Below are positions 10,901 to 21,828 of a DNA stretch of 64,000 bases, in pieces (position 1 is the first letter of the stretch; each line of letters begins with the position of its first letter). The translations under genes and the position numbers were made by a program. Source of the stretch: Acipenser ruthenus (lineage: Eukaryota; Chordata; Actinopteri; Acipenseriformes; Acipenseridae); assembly GCF_902713425.1 (NCBI RefSeq), contig NC_081211.1:17299936-17363935 (forward strand), given 5' to 3'. The notes beneath the pieces were generated by a model that searched no databases, was not told the DNA's origin, and was given only the letters and a program-made list of their open reading frames with translations.

Positions 10901-13900
10901 TTATTCCATCTTCACGTCCTGAAGTCCGGCGATCCTCCACTCCGCGCAGGCCTTGTCCTTCCCGAGGGTCCGGATGTCCAGAATTACAAAGTCCTTGATA
11001 AGAGTTTGTGCCCTTCTGGTCGTGGTGATAGTGTCTAGCTCCTGCTTGTGATAGACACAGACGTTACGGCCTTCCCACAGGATCTGCTTGACAACATTGA
11101 TGACACGCCAAACGCACTTAGCTGTGCTGGTAGTGATTCCTCCCGCAGGCCCATAGAGCACAGTCTCAGCGGTCATCTTGGCCGTGTCAGCAAACCTGTT
11201 TAGGAAGACAGAGACAGAGAGCCAGACACTGCCAGCCACATCACACTCCCAGAAGATATGGGCTGGTGTTTCTCTCTTGCGGCACTTTGCATAGGGGCAT
11301 GTTTCTACTTGGGCTAGTCCCCTCCTGAACATGAACGCTCGAGTGGGGAGTGCACTGTGGACGGTGTTCCATGCTATATCCTTCTGGACATTACTGAGGC
11401 AGCTGTGAGACACATTCTCCCAGATTTTTTGGCTTTGGGTGAGGGAGAAAGTAGCTACTTTTTCAATTTCCTGGGAACCGGCAAGATATTTAGTTACAGC
11501 CTTGTATTCCCAGGAGGCCAATTTTGCTTTATCTAAGCCCAATTTATATATAGTGTCCCTTAAGGTTCTATAATACAATGGGGGGTCCCAGGAGTACGGC
11601 ACGGTGTTATCAATAGTGCAGAGGCCCAAGGCCCTGAGACAGGTGGCAAAATAGAAACAATTCATGTAACATACCTTCCTGTCCAGGGCCTGGATGTTCT
11701 TGATAGTTTGCGTGAGCCCCTGCACTCGGGTGAGCTGCACAACGTCCGGGACCCCCTTACCTCCCTTCTTGTCGGCTTTACTCAGAGTGGCTCGCTTTAC
11801 CCTCTCCATCTTGCTGCCCCAGATAAAGCGGTGGATAATGCGGTCCACCACTTTTTTGGTGGTCCTGTCTGGGGGAAAGATTTTTCCTACATAAGAGAGG
11901 ATGGGGAACAGTATAGACTTGGTTATTAATACTCTACCCGTCATTGTTAAGGATCTTGTGCTCCATCCGCCAATCTTTTTACGGACCTGGTTAATGGCCG
12001 CCGTCCAGCTCTGGGCCCCCGAGCTATTGTTCTCGAAAATGAGGCCCAGAATCTTGATTTTGTCCTTTTTGACAGGGTACATGTCCGACAGTTCCCTATC
12101 TACCTGCCAATTTTTAGACACGTAGACTTCGCTCTTGGACTTATTAATCACTGCCCCGGTCGCCGTGCAGTACTTCTCAAGGATATTACTAATCCGAGGT
12201 ACCGACGATGTGTTGGTGCAAATGAGTGACACATCGTCCATATATGCTGTTGTTTTGACCTGGACCCCGTTGGATCCAGGCAGCTGGAAACCAGTTATAT
12301 TGGTATCCCTACGAATTGCCTGCAGGAGGGGTTCAATGCACGACATATAGCAGTGGGGATAGTGGGCAACCCTGTCTGACCCCTGACTGGATAGATATTT
12401 TACCAGTCAGGTGCCTGTTCACCAAGACTCGGGTACTAATGTTTGTATAGATGGTTTTAACCCACTCCCTAAGTCCAGGAGCGAATTTCATCTGGTCCAT
12501 CACTTTGTACATATATTCATGGCTTACCCTATCGAACGCCTTCTCCTGGTCAAGGTTGAACAGGCAGAGGGGATGGTTCCGTTCTCTAGAATAAGCCAGA
12601 ATGTCCCTTGTTAACATTAAAATATCCGTGATGGACCTCCCTGGGACGCCACAAGCCTGGTCGGGGCCAATGACCAAAGGGAGGTGTACTTGTAGCCGGA
12701 GCATCAGAGCTTTGGCTAGTATCTTGTAATCCACGCAAAGGAGGCTGATTGGGCGCCAATTCCGTAGATCTTTAACTTCCCCTTTCTTATGAAGGAGAGT
12801 AATTACACTCTCCCGCATAGAAGGGCCCAACCGCTTCTCCCTGTAGACCGCTCTGTAGACCTCCGCTAAATGGACTTTTAGCGTGTCCCAAAAAAGATGG
12901 TAATACTCACCCGGGATGCCATCTGGACCTGGCGTCTTACCGGTGTTCATGGTCTTAACCGCCTGGGTGAGCTCCTCCAGCGTGAGTTCTGGGTCCTTCT
13001 CCTCCTCCTCCTCGTCCCGCACTGAGTCAGGCTCCAACTGGCTCAGGAACCACTCTATCAGGGTGTCATCTGTAGCTTTGATGTTATACAGGTCCCTATA
13101 GAAGTTCTCTACCACTTTTTTCACTCCCTCACTATCCTCTACTATCCTCCCCCTGCTGTCGAGCATGGAGGACATCAAGTGCCGCTTCTCCCTCGTTTTC
13201 TGGAAGAAGAAGCGAGTACACTTTTCGTCTTCCTCCATTTTTTGCACTTTTGCATTGTGCATGACCTTTCGTTGTTCCTCCCTACAAAGCACTGAAAGAT
13301 CTAGCTTGGTCTGGGCTATCTCGTCGCTTACAGGGAACCCCCGAAGCTGAAGCAGGCTCAGACGCTGGAGGGCAGCATTCAGGTATTTATATTTGGCCCT
13401 CCTTTCTTTTGCTTTCCTCTTGCCTGCTGCTATGAAATAACCCTTAGTTCTCATTTTGACCATCTCCCACCACTCTATAGGGGAGTTGAATAGGTCACGC
13501 AAAGTGGTCCACTCAACAAGCCTGCTCTTATAGGCTGCAGCTATGGAGGGGTCATCGAGTAAGGAGGTGTTTAATTTCCAGACCCCTGACCCCATCTGGG
13601 AGGTCTGAGGGACCTGCAATGTTACCTGCAGGAGCCTATGGTCAGAGAAGAAGACGGCCTGGGTGTCTACTGCCGTCTTCGTAAGGGAGCTGGTATGCAG
13701 GACGAGATCTATACGGGAGAAGGAGGTCCCAGATGAGCTCACCCAGGTAAAGGGAGGCACCAGGTCCTTACCTGCATCACACAGGGAGAAATCAGATATT
13801 ACGGAGGACAAAACTCTACTAGAGCGGTCGTTGCGTGGCCTGCTCCGGTCTACGTCCCTCAGAGCACAATTGAAGTCACCTGACACGATGACGGGTACGT

Positions 13901-14342
13901 TCCCCAGCAGGAGTGGACGCAGCTGTGGAAAAAATTGAACTCTTTCGTTTTGGTTAGTGGGTGCGTAGACATTGACCAGTCTGAGGGGAGTGTTGTTGTA
14001 TGTCACATCCACGCTCAGAATTCTACCAGGTTCTACCTCCCTGCTGCTGCGGGAGGTAATAAATGGGTTTTTAAACAGGATACCTACTCCGTCGGCTCTG
14101 GCTATGTTGGAGCCCGACCAGAAGGAGTCCCCCAGGGTCCAACTCTCCTTCAGGTCCCTATAATCAGGGCTCGACGAAATACCACACTCCTGCAGAAAGA
14201 TGAGATCTGCTTTCAAGTTAGCTAGATAGTTTAGTACATCAAATCTTTTTTGTGTCTCCCTGATGCTCCTGACATTAACAGACACACATATCAGGGCCAT
14301 CAGGGTAGCTAACAAGAAAAGGAGTCGCTGCGTCCACCCCAT
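10901..14342 (-). pseudogene. LINE ORF2 with one frameshift, copy C
   Basis: The sequence equals ORF2 of the other copies except for a 2-bp deletion (one AC of GCACACGAC) at about 12340. This splits the frame into 14342-12333 (endonuclease and most of the RT) and 12346-10901 (RT palm end with AYMDDV, then the C-terminal domain). The break falls just before the catalytic YMDD block, so the copy should lack RT activity. The rest is undamaged, so the deletion is young, or is an assembly error in an otherwise perfect copy. Confidence 0.92.
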
Positions 14343-14347
14343 AGCGA

Positions 14348-16294
14348 CTATGATTGGGAGGTCGGGACACTCTTCCTACTCTTAGCTCTACGCTTGCTTC
14401 GAGGGGGCTTGGGCTTATTTGCAACTCCCATCACCCCTGAGAAGGTACTCACTGCTGCCTCGTCCAAGAAGGCACCGTCTTTATATGCACAGTACGTGGA
14501 GTTGTTGGGGCTATTCAACTCCCCACAAGGTAAGTCTGGTGGAACTTGCTCAGGGCCCCTCGGAACGTGTGGGTCAGCTTTGTCCTGGGGGGGGGTTATG
14601 ACAGACAGCATTCTTTGGCTGTTACCGTCTGTTGAGTTGGAGCTGTTAGCAGACTTCTGGCTTACCGCGTCCAGGGGTATTCCCATGTCCTCCAGTGCTG
14701 TATCTAGGAGGACCTCTAGGGGGCCCCTGGTTTTGCCCATACAAGGGAGGGGGTCAAGGATGCTTTGAAGGGAGGCCCTTCGCTTGAAGAGGGTCATTGC
14801 TACCGAGGTACTGCTGGTCAGGGAAGGTGTTGACCCCGACCTCTCCCTCGGTGCATTAGTGAACACCTCTTCTGCGAGGTGTGCTAGGGTTTGTGCCAAC
14901 GACTGGGAAGGCTGGCTGGGGATGCCCTGGCTGGCTGCTACCTGCCCACTAGGCGGCAGTGTAGCCGTCCCACTCGCCTCCGTCTCTGCCTGCGAGGGCA
15001 AGACTGGGGACTTTGTGTGGACATTAGCTGGTTTTGGATCTATGGGGGCCACCTGCAACTTGCTGTCTTTGATCCTGATCTTCTTTCTTTTCCCCCCCTC
15101 GTCTCTACCCTTTCTTTTCCCCACCCTCTGCTGGTTCTTCACTCCCTTCCCCTCCTTCTCACTCTCACTTTCACTGTCGCTTTCGCTTTCCTCCCCCACG
15201 GACTCAATCCTTATGGCGTCATAACGAGAGCCGAGGGGGAGTGCTGGCGCTGAGAGGGCCCTACTCAGGGGGGGGCCGCTGCTGGGTCCGGGCTCCCTCC
15301 CTGCCTCGTGTTCTGCATCAGAGGAGCTACTGGAGGAGCTAGTGGAGTAGCTGTTGTACTCTCTCTCTGGGCTGGGGGAAGGGGTCCTCGTAAAACGGGA
15401 CATGTCTCGGGGGCGGGGGGGTGAGGGGGGTGCTGGTGATGATGGTGGTGCTGGAGTCTGGGTCTTGGATACTGTTGGTGGTGATGTGGACTGATCTTTG
15501 TTACTTGCTCCCTCTTCCTGCTCAGGCCTAGGCTTGTTCGTATTTGCCTTGCTGGCTCTGGCCATGTTGGCATAGGAAGAGGGGCAGTCCTTAAACAGGT
15601 GCCCCTTCTTTCCACACAAATTGCACTGCCTCTCTTCTCTGCAGTGGCTGGTCTCGTGGGGGGCGCCGCAGTTCCTGCACTTGACTACAGTACATGCGGC
15701 CGCCAGGTGTCCTAATTCCCCACATTTCCTGCAGAGTTTTGGCATCCCATTATAGAATACCAGCCCTCTGTTGGGCCCTAACACTATGGAGTTTGGAATG
15801 TGGCGGACGCCTCCAATGCCCGATGGATCAACATTGAGGCGTACCAGCCACTTTCTGGCTCCTGTCCAAACCCCATCTTCGTCTGTAATTTTCCTCCCTT
15901 CTGATGACACCCTCCCATAGCGGTTAAGCCATGTTGTAATATCATAGTCGCTAACAGCCTCATTGAAAAATTGGACAGTAACAACTTTCATTTCTCTGTC
16001 TGTCAGTGCATCCACACAAAATTCTTTGTATGGAGCGAGATATTTATTCTCCCCCCAAAAGGACCACATTTCTTGTAACTTTTGGGGGTTCCTAAAACTG
16101 ACCTCAAACACTTCCTTAAGCCCTGGCAATTTCACCAAACAATTCAAGTCAGAAGGGGAAAAACCCATACCCCTCTGAAGAATGGTCCGGCTGAACTCCA
16201 GTCTCGTCAGTCCTGGTTCCGTTTCCTCTTGCTGGGTCCTTGTGAAGCGCACCGCATTGTGCCTCCTGGTCTCCTGGGTTGGCCGGAACGCCAT
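14348..16294 (-). CDS. LINE ORF1, copy C
   Basis: This is an intact 648-aa ORF1, identical in layout to copies B and E, with all three CCHC knuckles and the acidic Ser-Glu tract present. It sits 5 nt upstream of the ORF2 start on the minus strand. It may supply ORF1 protein in trans even though its own ORF2 is frameshifted. Confidence 0.9.
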   Translation of the reverse strand: MAFRPTQETRRHNAVRFTRTQQEETEPGLTRLEFSRTILQRGMGFSPSDLNCLVKLPGLKEVFEVSFRNPQKLQEMWSFWGENKYLAPYKEFCVDALTDREMKVVTVQFFNEAVSDYDITTWLNRYGRVSSEGRKITDEDGVWTGARKWLVRLNVDPSGIGGVRHIPNSIVLGPNRGLVFYNGMPKLCRKCGELGHLAAACTVVKCRNCGAPHETSHCREERQCNLCGKKGHLFKDCPSSYANMARASKANTNKPRPEQEEGASNKDQSTSPPTVSKTQTPAPPSSPAPPSPPRPRDMSRFTRTPSPSPEREYNSYSTSSSSSSSDAEHEAGREPGPSSGPPLSRALSAPALPLGSRYDAIRIESVGEESESDSESESEKEGKGVKNQQRVGKRKGRDEGGKRKKIRIKDSKLQVAPIDPKPANVHTKSPVLPSQAETEASGTATLPPSGQVAASQGIPSQPSQSLAQTLAHLAEEVFTNAPRERSGSTPSLTSSTSVAMTLFKRRASLQSILDPLPCMGKTRGPLEVLLDTALEDMGIPLDAVSQKSANSSNSTDGNSQRMLSVITPPQDKADPHVPRGPEQVPPDLPCGELNSPNNSTYCAYKDGAFLDEAAVSTFSGVMGVANKPKPPRSKRRAKSRKSVPTSQS

Positions 16295-17009
16295 CCTTCA
16301 GCTGGCTCCTCCGATTGGGGTGGGAGAAGCCTCTGGACGTCCGGGTTGTCTCTCTCTACGGAAAAGAAACAACGTAAGCAGCAAATCTGGGCAGTTGAAG
16401 GAACTATTACTTTAGTCCCTGAGGAGATGGTCGCCTCGCAAGAGGGACCCCCTCCCCAGGTGAACGGTGTCCTTCCCTGGCGGAGTAGGGGGCGCTGCTT
16501 GGCACCGAGACCACGTAGGAAGAATCGTGGCTGTGACGCCTCCTCGGGGTCCGGGGCCGCCCTCTGCTCCTCCCAGATGGCGCCCTCTGCTGGGCGCCTG
16601 CTGCTCTCTCGGTCTGGATCTCGATTACAATCAAGGGCTGGGGATGAGGTCGTCTAGGTCATCAAAGGGTCCTCAAAGGTCGTCTGGATGGTAGGTCCTC
16701 CTTCTCTCTAACTCCAGGAACGTCTGGAAAAGCCGGAACCGCCTGAAAAAGAAAAAAACTGGAACCGCCTGAAAAAGAAAAAACTGCTCTCAACAGTCAA
16801 CAAAATCTTGAAAGACCCTCGGCCTGGATTGGGCAAGCCAAAACCAGACTGAGCATTAGTCTTCCAAAAAGTTGCCGAGCTGAAGAAAGCCAGTCAAAAA
16901 TAAAAAAAATTCTGTTCCTCCTCACCCGAACAAACCTCTCACAGACCCTCGGAGGGAGCGGGCAATGCCACTACCCTCTAAGCCTTAGTCTTAGAAAGAT
17001 TTATTCGAA

Positions 17010-17730
17010 CTGAAGAGAAACCAGAGACCTGAAGACAACTGTGCTTTATACATGGTTAAAACAGACACAGATTAAAATCGACATGAAAAAAACCTGTGCT
17101 GCTTTAAAAGTGACTGGAAAAAAAGAACCATCTATAAAAAACCAGTGCTTGTGAGGGCCGGGGAGTGCTCTCTAAAAAAGTTCAAAAGTGAACATAAAAC
17201 TATAGATCTAAAACAGGGACAGGGGAAAAGGGACAGTGTATAAAACAGTGAGTTAAAATTCTAAAATTTTAAAACACTTAAAATGTAACTTTTAATAGTT
17301 GACATTAAAAATCTTTTAGATACGTAAATACAAAACAAAACCAAATAAAACATTCAAAATAAATCAAAAACAAGAGAGTCCATAAAACTGAAACAAAAAG
17401 ACTACATAAAACCAGGGCACCGTTCAAAAACGGTCATGCCAGCTAAAAGGGGCGGAATGCTGGCATGACAAAATAAATAAAAGGCTTAGCGGTGTATAGT
17501 ACAACCGGTTCTACTATACATACACAACTAAGACACCCACTTTCTTAGTGTGATCAAGAAGACTGCAGTCTGTAACAAATGTTACTTTGAATAGCACGCC
17601 CATTTATCATACCAACACTACACACTGCAATTCTATTATTTTACAACACAAGGAAGCCCCGCCAAAGCAGGGCATCAAAAAATTAGTTGAAACTCATAAA
17701 TGTTCCTCTCCACGGAAATCTTTAGTAAAA
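17010..17730 (-). mobile_element. Chimeric spacer between LINE copies C and D
   Basis: It has the same order as the spacer at 9545-10265: U5 3' half (17654-17730), U5 3' flank, near-palindrome (17494-17519), truncated type B LINE 3'UTR (about 17032-17493), and the 17-nt U5 5' tag (17010-17026). The repeat of this exact junction shows that B-C-D arose by unit duplication, not by independent insertions. Confidence 0.85.
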
Positions 17731-18379
17731 TACTCTTTTATTGAGATTTTACATTTTTTTACATTTACACCCATTCGTTTTTTCATTCATTTTACATTTC
17801 TTTTAAAGATGACATTCATGCATACAGACATACATTTTGTTTTAAAAGCATTTAAAACACATTTAAAAACACCAAGACAATTGTGCTTTGTACATGGTTA
17901 AAACAGACACAGATTAAAATCAACATGAAAAAAACCTGTGCTGTTTTAAAAGTGACTGGAAAAAAAGAACCATCTATAAAAAACCAGTGCTTGTGAGGGC
18001 CGGGGAGTGCTCTCTAAAAGTTCAAAAGTGAACATAAAACTATATTACTAAAACAGGGACAGGGGAAAAGGGACAGTGTGTGGAACAGTGAGTTAAAATT
18101 CTAAAATTTTAAAACACTTAAAATGTAACTTTTAATAGTTTACATTAAAAATCTTAAAGATACATAAAACAAAACAAAACAAAATCAAATAAAACATTCA
18201 ACATAAATCAAATAAAAGTCCATAAAACTGAAACAAAAAGACTACATAAAACCAGGGCACCGTTCAAAAACGGTCATGCCAGCTAAAAAGGGCGGGATGC
18301 TGGCATGACAAAATAAATAAAAGGCTTAGCGGTGCCCCGTAGTCCCGCTCCTAGGAGCTAGCGGTTCCAGTTTTTTCCT

Positions 18380-21300
18380 TTATTCCATCTTCACGTCCTG
18401 AAGTCCGGCGATCCTCCACTCCGCGCAGGCCTTGTCCTTCCCGAGGGTCCGGATGTCCAGAATTACAAAGTCCTTGATAAGAGTTTGTGCCCTTCTGGTC
18501 GTGGTGATAGTGTCTAGCTCCTGCTTGTGATAGACACAGACGTTACGGCCTTCCCACAGGATCTGCTTGACAACATTGATGACACGCCAAACGCACTTAG
18601 CTGTGCTGGTATCGATTCCTCCCGCAGGCCCATAGAGCACAGTCTCAGCGGTCATCTTGGCCGTGTCAGCAAACCTGTTTAGGAAGACAGAGACAGAGAG
18701 CCAGACACTGCCAGCCACATCACACTCCCAGAAAATATGGGCTGGTGTTTCTCTCTTGCGGCACTTTGCATAGGGGCATGTTTCTACTTGGGCTAGTCCC
18801 CTCCTGAACATGAACGCTCGAGTGGGGAGTGCACTGTGGACGGTGTTCCATGCTATATCCTTCTGGACATTACTGAGGCAGCTGTGAGACACATTCTCCC
18901 AGATTTTTTGGCTTTGGGTGAGGGAGAAAGTAGCTACTTTTTCAATTTCCTGGGAACCGGCAAGATATTTAGTTACAGCCTTGTATTCCCAGGAGGCCAA
19001 TTTTGCTTTATCTAAGCCCAATTTATATATAGTGTCCCTTAAGGTTCTATAATACAATGGGGGGTCCCAGGAGTACGGCACGGTGTTATCAATAGTGCAG
19101 AGGCCCAAGGCCCTGAGACAGGTGGCAAAATAGAAACGATTCATGTAACATACCTTCCTGTCCAGGGCCTGGATGTTCTTGATAGTTTGCGTGAGCCCCT
19201 GCACTCGGGTGAGCTGCACAACGTCCGGGACCCCCTTACCTCCCTTCTTGTCGGCTTTACTCAGGGTGGCTCGCTTTACCCTCTCCATCTTGCTGCCCCA
19301 GATAAAGCGGTGGATAATGCGGTCCACCACTTTTTTGGTGGTCCTGTCTGGGGGAAAGATTTTTCCTACATAAGAGAGGATGGGGAACAGTATAGACTTG
19401 GTTATTAATACTCTACCCGTCATTGTTAAGGATCTTGTGCTCCATCCGCCAATCTTTTTACGGACCTGGTTAATGGCCGCCGTCCAGCTCTGGGCCCCCG
19501 AGCTATTGTTCTCGAAAATGAGGCCCAGAATCTTGATTTTGTCCTTTTTGACAGGGTACATGTCCGACAGTTCCCTATCTACCTGCCAATTTTTAGACAC
19601 GTAGACTTCGCTCTTGGACTTATTAATCACTGCCCCGGTCGCCGTGCAGTACTTCTCAAGGATATTACTAATCCGAGGTACCGACGATGTGTTGGTGCAA
19701 ATGAGTGACACATCGTCCATATATGCTGTTGTTTTGACCTGGACCCCGTTGGATCCAGGCAGCTGGAAACCAGTTATATTGGTATCCCTACGAATTGCCT
19801 GCAGGAGGGGTTCAATGCACACGACATATAGCAGTGGGGATAGTGGGCAACCCTGTCTGACCCCTGACTGGATAGATATTTTACCAGTCAGGTGCCTGTT
19901 CACCAAGACTCGGGTACTAATGTTTGTATATATGGTTTTAACCCACTCCCTAAGTCCAGGAGCGAATTTCATCTGGTCCATCACTTTGTACATATATTCA
20001 TGGCTTACCCTATCGAACGCCTTCTCCTGGTCAAGGTTGAACAGGCAGAGGGGATGGTTCCGTTCTCTAGAATAAGCCAGAATGTCCCTTGTTAACATTA
20101 AAATATCCGTGATGGACCTCCCTGGGACGCCACAAGCCTGGTCGGGGCCAATGACCAAAGGGAGGTGTACTTGTAGCCGGAGCATCAGAGCTTTGGCTAG
20201 TATCTTGTAATCCACGCAAAGGAGGCTGATTGGGCGCCAATTCCGTAGATCTTTAACTTCCCCTTTCTTATGAAGGAGAGTAATTACACTCTCCCGCATA
20301 GAAGGGCCCAACCGCTTCTCCCTGTAGACCGCTCTGTAGACCTCCGCTAAATGGACTTTTAGCGTGTCCCAAAAAAGATGGTAATACTCACCCGGGATGC
20401 CATCTGGACCTGGCGTCTTACCGGTGTTCATGGTCTTAACCGCCTGGGTGAGCTCCTCCAGCGTGAGTTCTGGGTCCTTCTCCTCCTCCTCCTCGTCCCG
20501 CACTGAGTCAGGCTCCAACTGGCTCAGGAACCACTCTATCAGGGTGTCATCTGTAGCTTTGATGTTATACAGGTCCCTATAGAAGTTCTCTACCACTTTT
20601 TTCACTCCCTCACTATCCTCTACTATCCTCCCCCTGCTGTCGAGCATGGAGGACATCAAGTGCCGCTTCTCCCTCGTTTTCTGGAAGAAGAAGCGAGTAC
20701 ACTTTTCGTCTTCCTCCATTTTTTGCACTTTTGCATTGTGCATGACCTTTCGTTGTTCCTCCCTACAAAGCACTGAAAGATCTAGCTTGGTCTGGGCTAT
20801 CTCGTCGCTTACAGGGAACCCCCGAAGCTGAAGCAGGCTCAGACGCTGGAGGGCAGCATTCAGGTATTTATATTTGGCCCTCCTTTCTTTTGCTTTCCTC
20901 TTGCCTGCTGCTATGAAATAACCCTTAGTTCTCATTTTGACCATCTCCCACCACTCTATAGGGGAGTTGAATAGGTCACGCAAAGTGGTCCACTCAACAA
21001 GCCTGCTCTTATAGGCTGCAGCTATGGAGGGGTCATTGAGTAAGGAGGTGTTTAATTTCCAGACCCCTGACCCCATCTGGGAGGTCTGAGGGACCTGCAA
21101 TGTTACCTGCAGGAGCCTATGGTCAGAGAAGAAGACGGCCTGGGTGTCTACTGCCGTCTTCGTAAGGGAGCTGGTATGCAGGACGAGATCTATACGGGAG
21201 AAGGAGGTCCCAGATGAGCTCACCCAGGTAAAGGGAGGCACCAGGTCCTTACCTGCATCACACAGGGAGAAATCAGATATTACAGAGGACAAAACTCTAC

Positions 21301-21823
21301 TAGAGCGGTCGTTGCGTGGCCTGCTCCGGTCTACGTCCCTCAGAGCACAATTGAAGTCACCTGACACGATGACGGGTACGTTCCCCAGCAGGAGTGGACG
21401 CAGCTGTGGAAAAAATTGAACTCTTTCGTTTTGGTTAGTGGGTGCGTAGACATTGACCAGTCTGAGGGGAGTGTTGTTGTATGTCACATCCACGCTCAGA
21501 ATTCTACCAGGTTCTACCTCCCTGCTGCTGCGGGAGGTAATAAATGGGTTTTTAAACAGGATACCTACTCCGTCGGCTCTGGCTATGTTGGAGCCCGACC
21601 AGAAGGAGTCCCCCAGGGTCCAACTCTCCTTCAGGTCCCTATAATCAGGGCTCGACGAAATACCACACTCCTGCAGAAAGATGAGATCTGCTTTCAAGTT
21701 AGCTAGATAGTTTAGTACATCAAATCTTTTTTGTGTCTCCCTGATGCTCCTGACATTAACAGACACACATATCAGGGCCATCAGGGTAGCTAACAAGAAA
21801 AGGAGTCGCTGCGTCCACCCCAT
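18380..21823 (-). CDS. LINE ORF2 (endonuclease-reverse transcriptase), copy D
   Basis: This is an intact 1147-aa ORF2 with the endonuclease, RT and C-terminal knuckle as in copy E. Only a few residues differ (for example LLND for LLDD near residue 263, GGID for GGIT near 1078). This is the copy that sits directly behind a U5 promoter, so it is the best candidate for a transcribed source element. Confidence 0.92.
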   Translation of the reverse strand: MGWTQRLLFLLATLMALICVSVNVRSIRETQKRFDVLNYLANLKADLIFLQECGISSSPDYRDLKESWTLGDSFWSGSNIARADGVGILFKNPFITSRSSREVEPGRILSVDVTYNNTPLRLVNVYAPTNQNERVQFFPQLRPLLLGNVPVIVSGDFNCALRDVDRSRPRNDRSSRVLSSVISDFSLCDAGKDLVPPFTWVSSSGTSFSRIDLVLHTSSLTKTAVDTQAVFFSDHRLLQVTLQVPQTSQMGSGVWKLNTSLLNDPSIAAAYKSRLVEWTTLRDLFNSPIEWWEMVKMRTKGYFIAAGKRKAKERRAKYKYLNAALQRLSLLQLRGFPVSDEIAQTKLDLSVLCREEQRKVMHNAKVQKMEEDEKCTRFFFQKTREKRHLMSSMLDSRGRIVEDSEGVKKVVENFYRDLYNIKATDDTLIEWFLSQLEPDSVRDEEEEEKDPELTLEELTQAVKTMNTGKTPGPDGIPGEYYHLFWDTLKVHLAEVYRAVYREKRLGPSMRESVITLLHKKGEVKDLRNWRPISLLCVDYKILAKALMLRLQVHLPLVIGPDQACGVPGRSITDILMLTRDILAYSRERNHPLCLFNLDQEKAFDRVSHEYMYKVMDQMKFAPGLREWVKTIYTNISTRVLVNRHLTGKISIQSGVRQGCPLSPLLYVVCIEPLLQAIRRDTNITGFQLPGSNGVQVKTTAYMDDVSLICTNTSSVPRISNILEKYCTATGAVINKSKSEVYVSKNWQVDRELSDMYPVKKDKIKILGLIFENNSSGAQSWTAAINQVRKKIGGWSTRSLTMTGRVLITKSILFPILSYVGKIFPPDRTTKKVVDRIIHRFIWGSKMERVKRATLSKADKKGGKGVPDVVQLTRVQGLTQTIKNIQALDRKVCYMNRFYFATCLRALGLCTIDNTVPYSWDPPLYYRTLRDTIYKLGLDKAKLASWEYKAVTKYLAGSQEIEKVATFSLTQSQKIWENVSHSCLSNVQKDIAWNTVHSALPTRAFMFRRGLAQVETCPYAKCRKRETPAHIFWECDVAGSVWLSVSVFLNRFADTAKMTAETVLYGPAGGIDTSTAKCVWRVINVVKQILWEGRNVCVYHKQELDTITTTRRAQTLIKDFVILDIRTLGKDKACAEWRIAGLQDVKME

Positions 21824-21828
21824 AGCGA

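Larger units (their letters stand above)
10266..17009 (-). mobile_element. Full-length U5-targeted Tx1-like LINE, copy C
   Basis: It has the same structure and orientation as copy B, displaced by 7455 bp at the ORF2 start. The 3' end joins U5 nt 40 at 10265/10266, and the 5' end is preceded by the 17-nt U5 tag (17010-17026). ORF1 is intact; ORF2 carries one frameshift. The 5'UTR has an extra partial unit of the GGAACCGCC/GAAAAAG tandem repeat compared with B. Confidence 0.92.
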